DNA of 64,000 nucleotides from Isoetes taiwanensis. Lineage: Eukaryota; Streptophyta; Lycopodiopsida; Isoetales; Isoetaceae. Position 1 is the first letter of the stretch. Each line of letters opens with the position of its first letter. Shown here piece by piece: positions 1-10,645 of the stretch. Location of the stretch: contig JAJEKV010000014.1 of the NCBI GenBank assembly GCA_021234155.1, positions 8,141,563-8,205,562 on the forward strand. Direction: 5' to 3'. The notes beneath the pieces were generated by a model. That model worked only from the letters and a program-made list of their open reading frames with translations, was not told the DNA's origin and searched no databases. The position numbers were made by a program, and so were the translations under genes.

Positions 1-1108
1 CTAGTGCCTGGTTGGGGCCGTTGTGCCTGGTTGAGGCCTGTGTGCCTGGTTGAGACTTTTGTGCCTGGTTGAGGCTTTTGTGCCTGGTTGGAGGCCCTAG
101 TGCCTGGTTGGAGGCCTTCGTGCCTGGATGGCCTTGGTGGCTTTTTGGTTCGGCTTTCTTGTGTATGCAGGATTTAGCGTGGCTGTTTGGAAGAGAGCTT
201 TGGATTCGAAGCACAAGATGAAGATCTATGGAGAAGACAATTCAAACATGTTTCGTCTTTGGCAACTTCATTGCTGTAATATATTTTCACCCAATAAGGC
301 TAGTCAGCATGAGGGTACAAGATCTATTATGTTTTGGACCTAGCATTGGTTAGTGATCCCATTATTGTCAGGGTTTTTCCTCGAAAACCCGAAAGGGCGA
401 GGTTTTTTAATCCCGGCCATAATGGTTTCACTAGCTTGCTATCAGTATGTGTACTCTATTGTTGTTTAGTGGAGATGCCCAGATGTGGCAGCATTTCAGC
501 ATTTGATGTACTCTATTGTTGTTTAGTGGAGATGCCCAGATGTGGCTTATCTTAGCCACATCTGGGCATCTCCACTAAACCAATAACCAGAATACAATGC
601 TGAAATAAGCCACATCTGGGCATCTCCACTAAACCAATAACCAGAATATAACCAGAATACAATGCTCCACAATGCTGATTAGCAAGCTAGTGAAACCATT
701 ATGGCCGGGATTAAAAAACCTCGCCCTTTCGGGTTTTCGAGGAAAAACCCTAACAATAATGGGATCACTAACCAATGCTAGGTCCAAAAACATAATAGAT
801 CTTGTACCCTCATGCTGACTAGCCTTATTGGGTGAAAATACATTACAGCAATGAAGTTGCTAAAGACGAAACATGTTTGAATTGTCTTCTCCATAGATCT
901 TCATCTTGTGCTTCGAATCCAAAGCTCTCTTCCAAATAGCCATGCTAAACCCTGCATACACAAGAAAGACGAACCAAAAGCCACCAAGGCCATCCAGGCA
1001 CGAAGGCCTCCAACCAGGCACCAGGGCCTCCAACCAGGCACAAAAGCCTCAACCAGGCACATAGGCCTCAACCAGGCACAACGGCCTCAACCAGGCACTA
1101 GGCCTCCA
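1..1108. repeat. Long inverted repeat (fold-back element)
   Basis: Bases 1 to about 550 read, in reverse complement, as about 550-1108, so the stretch is one long palindrome with its centre near 550 (AGATGTGGCT / AGCCACATCT). The outer part of each arm is a short tandem array of a GTGCCTGGTTGAGGC-like unit (1-125 and about 985-1105, opposite strands). The inner part carries repeated copies of a module containing GTTTAGTGGAGATGCCCAGA. The left arm runs to the window edge, so the element may extend further. ORFs inside it are on both arms and show no known domain. Arms differ by scattered substitutions and small indels. This looks like a fold-back transposon or a hairpin-forming repeat; no coding capacity for its movement is seen. 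Confidence 0.85.
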
Positions 1109-1185
1109 ACTAGGCACTAGGCCACAACAAAGTCACAATGCTCAAGCTCAAGATCCACAATGCCACAATAATAGCCACACAAGGC

Positions 1186-1345
1186 CACACAAAGAGCCAC
1201 ACATTAGCCATCATGCTAATGCTGCTCAACTCAAGGCCACCATGCTACAAAAGGCCACACATTAGCCACCATGCTAATGCTGCCCAACTCAAAGCCACCA
1301 TGCCACAAAGAGCCACACATTAGCCATCATGCTAATGTTGCCCGA
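1186..1345. repeat. Tandem repeat, unit about 57-60 bp
   Basis: About two and a half copies of a unit containing CACATTAGCCATCATGCTAA followed by CAACTCAAGGCCACCATG. Copies differ at a few bases. ORFs across it are repeat by-products. Confidence 0.8.
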
Positions 1346-1394
1346 GCCATAATGCTCCTCTACAGTCTGCACAACAGAGAAATCCAACAAGAGT

Positions 1395-1980
1395 ACGGGA
1401 TCGATGGAAACAAATGTCGAGAAGGTACAAAGGTCTATCCCAACACTAGGCAAACTCACAGAAATAGCGGTTGGGTGGGTGGGTGGATGGGTGGAAGAGA
1501 AGGATAGTTTACGGCAGAACAAAGGAGATGCAGATGAGCTGATGAGAATGGAGAGAGAAAGAAGGGTATAAAAAGGATGTCAAAAAACTATAACTGTCAA
1601 AACTAACTCAATGAGGAAGTAGCATGGAACAAGGAGACTAAAAGGTTTATATGCAATAAAGCAATGGAGCATGCAATGGAGAAGGAGGCGATCAACATAG
1701 AATAGAAGCAGTGAGGCCTATAGACTTGGAAAACATCCCAAACAACAATAACTCTAAATCAATGCTGACACTAATCATCGGCATGGTGCCCAAGACACGA
1801 AGGCCTTTCACAAAATCCAACAGACTAGCAGTAAGAGTGAGGGTGGGTGGGTGGGATGTGGGGAATCAAAGCCAGAAGCGTGGAAATGAAGATGCGCTGA
1901 TGAAGGAAAAGGAAAGACTGAAGAGGTATATAAAAACGGGAAAACCTAACTGTCAAGTGCCTAACTAACTAAATGGTATT
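1395..1980 (+). repeat. Diverged tandem duplication, each copy with a TATA-like motif
   Basis: Two related modules lie head to tail (about 1395-1625 and 1750-1980). Each has a GGGTGGGTGGGTGG run, then a GATGAG or GATGAA stretch, then a TATA-like motif (GGTATAAAAAGG near 1565; GGTATATAAAAACG near 1925) and then an AACTGTCAA stretch. They look like duplicated promoter-type modules, but no coding region follows either one. Confidence 0.5.
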
Positions 1981-2042
1981 GGTTTTGACAATTACATTTA
2001 TCTTCTTATCATTATACGAAGATAAATTCAATTGTCAAAACC
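1981..2042. repeat. 62-bp near-perfect palindrome
   Basis: The ends are GGTTTTGACAATT and AATTGTCAAAACC, with arms of about 28 bp that match except at a few positions, meeting around ATCATTAT. A partial copy (left arm and centre) sits at about 2954-2996. This is the size and form of a minimal hairpin repeat or a very small MITE. No clear target-site duplication was seen. Confidence 0.7.
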
Positions 2043-2095
2043 AGATATGCAGCACAATATGGATAGAGGGAAGAGGAGACAAACTAAAAGAAAAG

Positions 2096-2935
2096 CCACA
2101 TCTGGGCATCTCCACTAAACCAATAACCAGAATACAATGCTGAAGAACAGAGGCAGTAAAAACTAGGGTTAGTGATGTAGGAGGACGAGGCCAAATAGAA
2201 GTTCCATGGAGCTACCATCGGAAGGTCCCGACCGAATGAATGAGAAACCAACATTGCTGCTGAAGAGACGGGTAGTTATAGATCTCATGACATTACGAAG
2301 GGGAACTGAAAAGATGCAAAGTCCAAAGTGCGACCATATACAAAATGGATAGGTTATATCTGTTGTAGTCATAGGGGTGGACAAGTTTCTAAGCACATAT
2401 CAGGTGAAGTCAACTAAAAGGATGTTCTGCGTGTAGTGGATATCCAACAGCAGTGAAAAACCAACAGGAGCAAGGTACTGACATAGGTAGCAGATTGGAA
2501 TGGCAAAAATATATAGGCAACCACAAGCAGGCTAAATATGGGCCAATTCAAAAAAGGCCAAGCATGCTAGTATCATCACAACTATCGTCAAATCTCTAAA
2601 ACTCCAAAAACAACGGAGAAACTCCTCTTCCACTCAAGCAATCAAATGTCACTATTCAAGGCATTTCATAGATCTGAGGCATTCCAACTATTCCGAACCA
2701 AAATCTGCCAATAGAAATAAAACTCACATAATAGTATTTAAAACCCTCACATCAGCATTTGATGTACTCTATTGTTGTTTAGTGGAGATGCCCAGATGTG
2801 GCAGCATTTCAGCATTTGATGTACTCTATTGTTGTTTAGTGGAGATGCCCAGATGTGGCTTATCTTTCAGCATTTGATGTACTCTATTGTTGTTTAGTGG
2901 AGATGCCCAGATGTGGCTTATCTTTCAGCTCTCTC
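2096..2935. repeat. Inverted copies of the 1-1108 core module
   Basis: The module with GCCACATCTGGGCATCTCCA occurs on + at 2096-2145. Its reverse form occurs about three times in tandem at 2752-2931. The same module forms the centre of the fold-back element at 1-1108. About 600 bp of unremarkable sequence lies between the inverted copies. Confidence 0.75.
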
Positions 2936-2996
2936 TTTCGTTAGTTGCTCGCTGGTTTTGAGAATTGAATTTATCTTCGTATCACGATAAGAAGAT

Positions 2997-3075
2997 AATC
3001 ACCATATTTGAGGAAATCAATTTTAAACATGTGAAGTACTCAATGTCTTTATGCAATCTGCAAATTCCCAAACCT
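2997..3075 (+). repeat. Direct repeat, copy 1
   Basis: This segment, beginning CACCATATTTGAGGAA, recurs at about 4745-4818 with a few substitutions. The two copies lie about 1.75 kb apart. The upstream flank of copy 1 is the truncated palindrome at 2954-2996, which is not present upstream of copy 2. Confidence 0.75.
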
Positions 3076-6030
3076 CTTCTTCGTCCCTTTACGTAAAAAG
3101 TGTAATTTCATCAAGTAATACATCCGAATCAAATGCATCCAATATTAACCACTTTAATATTCAAATTAGAAAACAAAATTAAACTTAAGATATCACTTGC
3201 CATTCAAGCTCCATATGCTGCTTAAGGCTAGTTAAAGGCATGAACTTGAGAAGATGGGACTTATTGTTTATCCCATTGTGAGATTCATTGCAGAAATAGC
3301 CCCTTTCTTCTAGAACACGAGGAATGCTTCGCTAATCAAACAAGTGTGAATTCGTGTAGTCTATGCTTAAATATGTTTACCTACTTTATTATAAATAGCC
3401 AGGAGCTATGGTGATACACGTATAATATACTCGACGAAAAGGGTTTTCTTTGGCCATTTTCTACGCGTACTTTCTCCATTGGCATCCACTAGTCATTTAA
3501 AGGATCCAAAAACAAGAAAATGAAGAATTGAAGACATAATGCTTCTTTTTATATCCTAGCTAGATACTTTGAGAATGAGAATAATTGTTGTACAATAGTT
3601 AGATAATCCAGATGGTGCATGGACACATGAATACTCAAGTGCATAAAATGGTGGTACAGACTAAACAACAAATGTTATGATATAGCAACACAATTATAGA
3701 CCATAATGTTAAACAAGCAAACCGTTGGTATTCAATCCTAACCATAGCATTTACTTGTTGCTGGCGTGATTATTACAACTCCTATCATTATCGACATGAC
3801 ATGTAGAATACAAGTAGGCAGTGTTCGGCCGCCATAATAGCATGTGGACCCCTTCCATCAAATCCTATCCAAGCAAGCCAAAGCAGTCCTGATCTAGCCA
3901 TAGTCAACAAGTTGTTAGTTGAAAAGAAACTTGTTCCTCTTTTTCTTCATTCTTGGACCAAAATGTTAGAGAAAGAAACAAATGAATATTAGACCATAAG
4001 CCCTAAAAATATGATAGGAACGTACCTGTATAGGTAGATTAAAAATGATTAACCACAGTCAAGTTATTCTTTTAATCTGACACGTCTATCCCTGTGTAGT
4101 ATAGTACATTCCGTACCATATGTGTATGGTACGCATGTAACGTACAATATGGAGTAATATATGTTAGCCAATTTAATATATGAAAAGTATGTTAAAAGTT
4201 CTTGTTTAAAGTATGTGTACATGGTACGTACAGTCCTATAAAATACATATGATATGTACTTTAACCCAAAAAAAAATCCCCTTTTTTGGAAAAATAACCA
4301 TAAAATATGGGTACTGTACCTACAAAGTATGTACTGTACGCGTATGATAGACAACAAACAAAAAACATTCCTCAATTTTTGCACAAAATGAATAAGTATG
4401 TAGCGTGGTTAAAAGGACGTGTTCATACAAGATTTGAAAGTTTTGGAAGGCAGCGTGTATGCTTATCTTGTATATGCTGACTTTAATCTCTTGTTTTCAA
4501 ATTACTCTTTGAGAGACCCACAGTTTTCCACAAAGTTTTGCATGAATAAGATTTGGGGTATAGAATGCATAATACAAGATATATAACTTATAACCAATAT
4601 AAGCGTATTGGCAGTATCCGATTGGATACATGATGCACATACAAAACCAACATTGCTTTGTTGGGTTCTGTGCCCCGCCACCATACATTGAATGCAATCC
4701 TGGTTGGCCTCGAACTTGAGATGTCTCTTGCCACACGAGATAGTCACCATATTTGAGGAAGTCAATTTTAAACATGTGAAGTACTCAATGTCTTTACGCA
4801 ATCTACAAATTCCCAAACATTAAATGTGGAAATATGTATGTAGATTTCAAAGACAATATTGCATCCAAAATGAGCAAAGAATGTTCAAAAAGTTGATGTA
4901 AGTTTTGCAAGTTCGCCTTCACTAGACTAGATTGGAACACTTTGATACATAACTAAGGAATTGCTACTAGTTTTGTATGCGGGGTAGTTTGAAATCATAT
5001 AGTTTTTATTTTTGCGAAAAAAAAAGGAAAAGAAAATAAAAGAGAATGAGCAAGATTAATGCACGTATTATTCAATCAAATCCAACGACCAAATTCACCT
5101 TTATGTCTAGAACTGTTACAAGTTAACAAATGGTAAGTTCTCTTTGTGCACGGTTAGTACACAGTATGGATATCCACCCAAATGCAGGGAACGGTGACAG
5201 AAGGCGCGGCAGTAAAGATATTAGTTAAACAAGATAGCAACCACAGAACACATGAACAGATACACAGGAGCAAGGAATAGTTAAGATACACAGAAGCAGT
5301 AGGAAATAGAGAAGGCAGATATTCATAACAGCAGGCAGATTGGTGAAAAGGATAAATAAACAGGTGGAAATAGGTGGATATTGAAAAGCATGCATCGAGA
5401 CCAGCATGCTCAATGGTAAAGGATAAATAAACAGGTGGGAACTTGTTTAAATGCAACGCGTTGACTTGGACATGTCTACATAGGAGTTTTTGGACTGGAA
5501 GAGAAGGCATGTGCTCAGGTTAGGAAGTTAAGGATAAGAAAATTACAATCCTTTACTCTTTGTTTAGTAAACCAATAGATCAAACACAATGAGCTTCAAT
5601 GATATGATCAGTTTTCCAAATTCTAATCTTCTCAGAACAATTAGATGTTATCTTCACCTTCAGCGCTATAATAAGCTTTTAAAATAACAATATTGCAACA
5701 ACAATAAGATGTTAGCTTCAGTGGGGTCAATGTGCCAACTCGGTGATGCACCAATATTGGAATCATGGCACATGGCCACAAATGAAATATAGCATTCTAG
5801 CAATTATGAACACGGAGATAACTTTGGATTAGGCTAGTAGAATCTAGCTGTGGGAAATGTCCAAATACTCTACAAATTTGGCCTTATAAACGGCATATCT
5901 TGACTACTTTCTAGTATTGGACCATTTTGAAGCATCAATTATGTAATATTCGAAGGCTTGCTTGATGTGGTCATCTCACTTTTGCCACAATAATTTATGT
6001 GCAGATTCGGTTGGGATGGGGGACCTAGGC
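3076..6030. other. AT-rich intergenic stretch with a GTAC-rich patch
   Basis: No convincing gene. ORFs up to about 118 codons occur but have no recognisable domain and lie in AT-rich, low-complexity sequence. The notable local feature is a dense cluster of GTAC tetramers between about 4020 and 4340 (around 13 copies). A short direct repeat (GGATAAATAAACAGGTGG) occurs at about 5350 and 5420. Confidence 0.6.
4745..4818 (+). repeat. Direct repeat, copy 2
   Basis: Second copy of the segment at 2997-3075. Differences are scattered single bases. Confidence 0.75.
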
Positions 6031-6034
6031 CAGC

Positions 6035-6042
6035 TTATAAAA
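6035..6042 (+). promoter_or_regulatory. TATA box of the actinoporin-like gene
   Basis: TTATAAAA lies 78 bases before the chosen ATG at 6113, which leaves room for a short 5' leader. Confidence 0.55.
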
Positions 6043-6112
6043 TGGAGGAGTTGTGGAGCATGTTGAGCAGGAAGAGCTTGAAAGCAAAGAGCTAAGAATC
6101 ATAAGTAAAGAG

Positions 6113-6640
6113 ATGGCAACCGCTCAGGTAGTGAAGGCATCAGGCTTCAATCTGGAGAACCATGTTAAGCTTCATCATCCTTTTCTGGCATCTCATAACT
6201 GCAAAGCCAAAATGGCAATTGCCCTTGTCAACAACACCCAGGCAAATCTGTGCTCCCCTGCTGTCTTCAACGAATCTGGCATGCCTGTGGAAGATTGCCT
6301 TCCTCACCAAATCCAGCATGACGAAGTTCTCTTCTATTCTCCACATATCTCTTCTGGGTTTCTCATCTACTCCATTTCTGGCAGAGATGCATCCCTTGTT
6401 GTCATGTGGACCCCTAAAGCCTGGAATTTGAGGGTCCTTGAAGGCCGCCCTTGCCCAACTGCTGTTCTATTCAAAGACATGTTTAACAATGGTGCCAAAC
6501 TTGGTGATGACCCCTCTGTTCGTGAAAATACTGGTAATTTTCTTGGTAAGCCTTACCTGGTGGATGCTTCCATGAACACCCATAATTTCCTTGGCACCCC
6601 TTCCCTTAAGATCACTCTCAAGTGGAACACCTGTGCTTAA
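6113..6640 (+). CDS. Actinoporin-like (bryoporin-type) pore-forming protein, probable
   Basis: Single-exon gene for 175 residues, the usual length of this family. The first ATG of the open frame (6113) is chosen; the frame extends upstream only without an ATG. Visible features: a short N-terminal segment that could form an amphipathic helix, then a beta-rich body. The body has an SGFLIYSISGRD stretch, a MWTPKAWN motif in the place of the conserved strand with the family's proline and aromatic residues, and a C-terminal TPSLKITLKW strand. Family knowledge: these are cytolysin-fold proteins known from sea anemones and, as bryoporins, from mosses, where stress roles have been reported. Membrane-pore activity here is inference. 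The gene is intact and has a TATA box upstream. The call rests on motif pattern and length, without a profile search. Confidence 0.55.
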   Translation: MATAQVVKASGFNLENHVKLHHPFLASHNCKAKMAIALVNNTQANLCSPAVFNESGMPVEDCLPHQIQHDEVLFYSPHISSGFLIYSISGRDASLVVMWTPKAWNLRVLEGRPCPTAVLFKDMFNNGAKLGDDPSVRENTGNFLGKPYLVDASMNTHNFLGTPSLKITLKWNTCA

Positions 6641-7091
6641 GTTCTCTGTTCCTGCTGTTAAATACATAAAGCTTAATATGTGTTATCATATGTATATACA
6701 AAGCTGAATATGTGTGTCTTTTGTTCTTCTTAATATATTGAGTCTTTTTCTTCTACAACCGTGTAAATTTCGTTTCAGCACCTCAAAGATTATCTATGCA
6801 TACATATCTTACAAGTCTGTCCTCTTCAAGGTTTGTAACTTCATATAAACTTGGCAAAACAAAGACTTCCACCCATAAAGAGTACTGGGTTTCTCTTGCT
6901 TACGAAAGTTCTGTCCACAAGAGAAAACTTGAACTAGTATTTGAACACATGGAACATATGGTCGTACTTTCGTACCTGATATTCGTATAGCCCACATGCT
7001 TAATTCTTCTTCGACTGTTGGATGTCCCCATGATGTATTTAAATGCCACTCTTCAAATCATCAATTACAGAATTGTGTGTAGCGATCTGAA

Positions 7092-7623
7092 ATGGTATCA
7101 GAGAAGAGGAGTTTGTGCGGATTAACACTTGCTCTGCTCACGGCTTTGCTTTTACCACTTGGTCAAGCCATGTTCAACCAAACCAGCTTAGGTACTTTGA
7201 AGCATTCATCATCTGTTCTGTTCTGTTCGTCTTTTGTTTGAAGCTTTGTTCATCTTCTAAATAGCTTTCGTTACTTATTTTACTACAGGTGAATCCATCA
7301 AAGGCAAATGCAATGACAATTTCATTCAGATTCTTCAGCAGGAGATGGCTCCATTACCAAATGGCATTCCTAACTACATGGTCAGCATAACCAACAGATG
7401 CCCATTTTCGTGTGCAGTTGGAGAAGTTCATGTGTCATGTGGTGAATTTGCATCAGCAAGGCTGGTTAATCCTGAAGTATTCAAGAGGGTGTCTTTGGAC
7501 GATTGTGTGGTGAATGGTGGAAATTTGATGAAGCCCAATATTCCATATCGATTTCAATATGCCAACACTTTCAAATACGAGTTGAGGATCAAGTCATCTA
7601 GCAGGTGCTGGGGAAAAGTGTGA
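7092..7623 (+). CDS. TPD1-like small secreted cysteine-rich protein
   Basis: Two exons, 7092-7191 and 7289-7623, joined by a 97-nt GT-AG intron in phase 1, encode 144 residues. Residues 1-26 form a signal peptide (hydrophobic core LTLALLTALLLPLG). The mature part has six cysteines (41, 71, 75, 84, 106, 140). It carries the family signatures LPNGIPNYMVSI, then VHVSCGEF, VNPEVF, DDCVVN and a YANTFKYEL-like end. Known role of the family: TPD1 is a secreted ligand of the EMS1/EXS receptor kinase, specifying tapetal cells in angiosperm anthers; TPD1-like proteins occur more widely. Its role here is unknown. The ATG at 7092 is the only one giving a signal peptide. The 3' end and downstream region are duplicated in decayed form at 9311-9900. 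Confidence 0.85.
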
Positions 7624-9310
7624 TATTATGACACCAGATTTTGCGAGCAAATTAAAATCGCATCTTCACATTACTTGGCACTTGATGAAACATATTGAAT
7701 TTCTTCTTCTTTCCTTCGCCGTAAGAAAATATACTGTGGAACTATATGTATCCGATGAGAGCGCCAAAGCATCATTACCTGCTGGTGAATTAATACTAGC
7801 CTACTTTGAATAAACTGTAAATTTATATACAGGCTTTGCCTAACCTGAGGTGACGATTTCCTGAAATTCTAGCTTGTAAATGTGTCCTCCAGATATTCAA
7901 TTCTATAACCTGCAGTCTTTTCAATCTTCTTAGAAATCCTTTGAAAATCTGCCTTCACCTGGATGGATTCTGTATTTTGCCTCGGTAAACTGCCGGGTCA
8001 TTATGGCTTTAAGCCACATCCAGATGGCAGGTTTTTTTGTCACAAGACCAGCAAACTCCCGGGGGATCTTGCCCGGGAGTAAAATCTCTGATAATTAATT
8101 CGTCCAGGTATGAACTTCCGGCGAAATCTGGGTCTAAGAAATAAAAATACAACAAAAAGCTTTTCATGGCAAAGCTCAAATAGCAGAAAGCTTTTCACAT
8201 GCAAAGAAAGCTTAGAACCCAACGCACTAGCTGGCAATGCTACTGCATGATGATAAACTTCACAGTTATGGTATTCAACTTTCAAATACCCAAGAAAGGT
8301 ATTTCGATTTACAATCATTTACATATTGCACCCATTCCAAATGCAGTTTTACTAGGCTTTGCTTGAGAACTTTTGTGGAGTAAATAACAATGCCCTCATA
8401 TTTCAGTACCTATTTTCCCATTAAATTTTGGGTATTTTCACACTATCATGTGGCAACTCCTTCCCATTCACATATAATTGTATCACCTTTTATAATACAT
8501 TATTATGTCAAAGCTTGAATGCATTTTATGTTGCATCTGTATCAATAATAAGTATAATAAGTTATAAGCATCTGCATGCTTCAACTTTGTCATTTAGATC
8601 TATACAAAGAGCCAAGTTTTTGGATAAACAATTATGTAATTTTTGTGGACGTTAAAAAGCCTATGAATCCATCCATCCATTCATCCATCCGTCCGTCTGT
8701 CCATCCTTGAAATGCCCAAGATATGGTTGTTTCTTAGGGTCTTCTCTTGACCTCATGAATTACAATAAGGTTGCTTTTCCATGAAACTGTATAACATGCC
8801 AAATTGCGGCATGGCATCAAGCAAACCTCTTCCAAGTTTGAGGTCCATGGGAAACCGCCATAAAAGTCTTTGTATTAACTTAGCAGCACAAATAGTTAAG
8901 ATATATGATGTTTCTTGGAGATTTTGATGCATACAGAGGAATGGAGAAACTAACAAAATTTAATCTTCTGGCCAACGACACGTTACAGCTCTAGACAACA
9001 TAACACTTTTGGCCACGGACGTCTACTGACTATCCGATCACGAGATTTGGAAAGACAGTTTCTTCAAATGTGCAATATCTTTGATTTGTTCATTTGCAAT
9101 CGTTCGCAGAGCAGAATGGCCATCCTCCTTCTACACTTGTCGACGGGAGAATCAGAGGGGTGAATCCCAGTGTCGTATGTGCTAGTGGTCGAGCAAGATT
9201 TGCACCATGTCAAGCATCTGTAGGTGGAAACAGACAACAGAGATGAGGAGGTGGATTCAAATCATCAACCCCTCTTTTTTGAGGTAGATTGACAACCTGA
9301 CAAATCCACT
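7624..9310. other. Intergenic, 3' flank of the TPD1-like gene
   Basis: No gene seen. About 7590-8310 is the source or sister of the decayed repeat further downstream. A (ATCC)n-type microsatellite lies at about 8664-8707. Nothing else recognisable up to 9310. Confidence 0.6.
8664..8707. repeat. ATCC-type microsatellite
   Basis: Run of ATCC/GTCC/GTCT tetramers with interruptions. Confidence 0.85.
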
Positions 9311-9905
9311 ACCAAAGGCGTCTAGTAAGTGCTAGGGAAAAGTATGATTTCGCATATACACTAAATTTTGAGAGCAAATTAAGATCGCATTACTTGCCAC
9401 TCTATGAAACATGTCGAAGTTATTTTTCGTTCTCTTCATCGTAAAGATTTATATGGTGGAAACTATATGTATTCAATGCGAGCCAATGCATCGACGTAGT
9501 AGTGGAAAAAGTGTGATCACCATTATAACTCTAAATAAGCTATAAAATTATACATAATTTTCGTCATATAGCAGGCTTTGCTTAACCGGAGATGATGATT
9601 TCCTAACGTTCTAACTTGTAGATGTGTTTGCCAGACATTAAATAAACTGCAATTTTTCAATTGTGTTAGAAATCCTTTGAAAATCTGCCTTCATCCAGAT
9701 GAATTCTGCACTTTGCCTTGTTAAACTACCGACTCATTATGGCTTTAAGATTAAGAGACAAAAATACCAGAAAGCTTTTCGTCGCAAGGCTCGAATACCG
9801 AAAATAACAAATAGGTTTTCAATAGCAATCAAATACCAAAAATACCATTCATAGCAAGGCTCAAACGCAAGGCTCAAACCCAGCTTAGAACCCAACACAC
9901 TAGTT
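9311..9905 (+). pseudogene. Decayed duplicate of the TPD1-like 3' end and downstream flank
   Basis: From about 9311 the sequence follows the end of the TPD1-like coding region (7590 onward). The Cys-Trp-Gly-Lys-Val end is recognisable, but the Trp codon TGG has become a TAG stop. The similarity then continues through the 3' flank (GAAATCCTTTGAAAATCTGC occurs in both copies) to about 9905. A last piece resumes at about 10230-10300. Everything upstream of the last eight or so codons is missing, so no protein can be made. Confidence 0.75.
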
Positions 9906-9920
9906 GTCCACTATCTACAC

Positions 9921-10172
9921 AAACTAACTTTACTATAGCTTTGCAGTGACAACCTTGATTGAATGTTTAGGATAGGTGGGAGATGTCCCATCTTGAATGA
10001 AATACCCCTCTCTCATCTAAGGGTGTCTAACTGATCAAGGACCCCGTATGGTGGGTGGTTTATCTAGGGCGGATGCCTCCTAAAGAGTAACAGAGGTGCG
10101 CAAAGGTAAGCTCATCGTCGTAATGGTATAAGCCTGCCTGACGTGAGACTGACCCGTCGTTTACTACTCCAA
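9921..10172 (+). rRNA. rrn26 (fragment): Partial LSU (23S-like) rRNA, mitochondrial type, nuclear insertion
   Basis: The stretch contains classic bacterial/organellar 23S core sequence: TTTACTATAGCTTTGCAGTG, GATAGGTGGGAGATG, GAAATACC, GGTGGGTGGTTTATC, GGGCGGATGCCTCCTAAAGA, GTAACAGAGG and ATGGTATAAGCCTGCCTGA. This is the domain IV-V region around the peptidyl-transferase centre. The wording fits plant mitochondrial 26S rRNA better than plastid 23S as I remember them. Only about 250 nt are present and several helices look shortened, so it is a non-functional NUMT. It lies inside the duplicated TPD1-like flank. Confidence 0.8.
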
Positions 10173-10297
10173 CCATTATCAAGCCAATACCTATTTTGTC
10201 CAGTACTGCAAGTGCTCCTGCGGTTACTGTATAATGATAATCTTCAAAATGTTATAAAGAAGAGGTTATTATGGTACTCAACTTTCAAATACCCAAA

Positions 10298-10335
10298 TAG
10301 AATAGAATAGAATAGTTTTTTTAACGTTCGATTTA
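10298..10335 (-). mobile_element. Possible LINE 3'-tail remnant
   Basis: AATAGAATAGAATAGAATAG followed by a T run matches, on the minus strand, the pentanucleotide tail of the LINE ending near 52918. It may be an extreme 5'-truncated copy. The similarity is short. Confidence 0.35.
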
Positions 10336-10518
10336 TAGCTTTTGGAATTGAACCCCAAATGCAGATTGCTAAGTCCATCATGCCCGCACTAAGGATGGCA
10401 TGGAAGTCGTGGTCAAGGTTCAGCATAAAGGCATAAAAGAGTGCATTCTTCAGGTTTGTTGATTGAATTTGCTCAATGGACATGAAACTCCAGGTCATTG
10501 CTTTATTGCTAATTGCAG

Positions 10519-10645
10519 GATTTACAAAATGCTCGTAAGGTAGTTGAGTGGATTGCATGGGCGGAACCAGATTATGACTTCAGTCCTGTGGTGGATGCTT
10601 GGTGTACAGAAATTCCCAAGGAGTTGAATTTTAATATAGAGGCTG
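10519..10645 (+). pseudogene. Isolated exon of an ABC1/ADCK-type atypical kinase
   Basis: A 127-nt exon-like block starts after TTGCAG and ends before GTATGT. It encodes DLQNARKVVEWIAWAEPDYD, then FSPVVDAW and a PKELNFNIEA stretch. This matches the ABC1 (UbiB/ADCK) kinase domain, where such a helix precedes the PKELDF..E motif. It resembles plant members of the group carrying a beta-lactamase-like domain. No neighbouring exon in the right phase was found within 1 kb on either side, so it is probably a gene fragment left by duplication or transposon capture. The alternative is a gene with very long introns, which would be unlike the other genes here. Confidence 0.7.

Noticed and set aside
128-555. 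ORFs of about 70 codons in the fold-back arms
   Set aside because: No known domain; both arms carry the sequence and the copies are not frame-conserved.
4064-4384. 106-codon ORF on the minus strand
   Set aside because: It lies in the GTAC/AT-rich patch, with Tyr/Phe/Ile-rich composition and no known domain.
7093-7103. TGGTATCAGAG, identical to an initiator-tRNA primer-binding site
   Set aside because: It spans the start codon of the TPD1-like gene. There is no LTR next to it and no retroelement coding nearby, so the match is chance.
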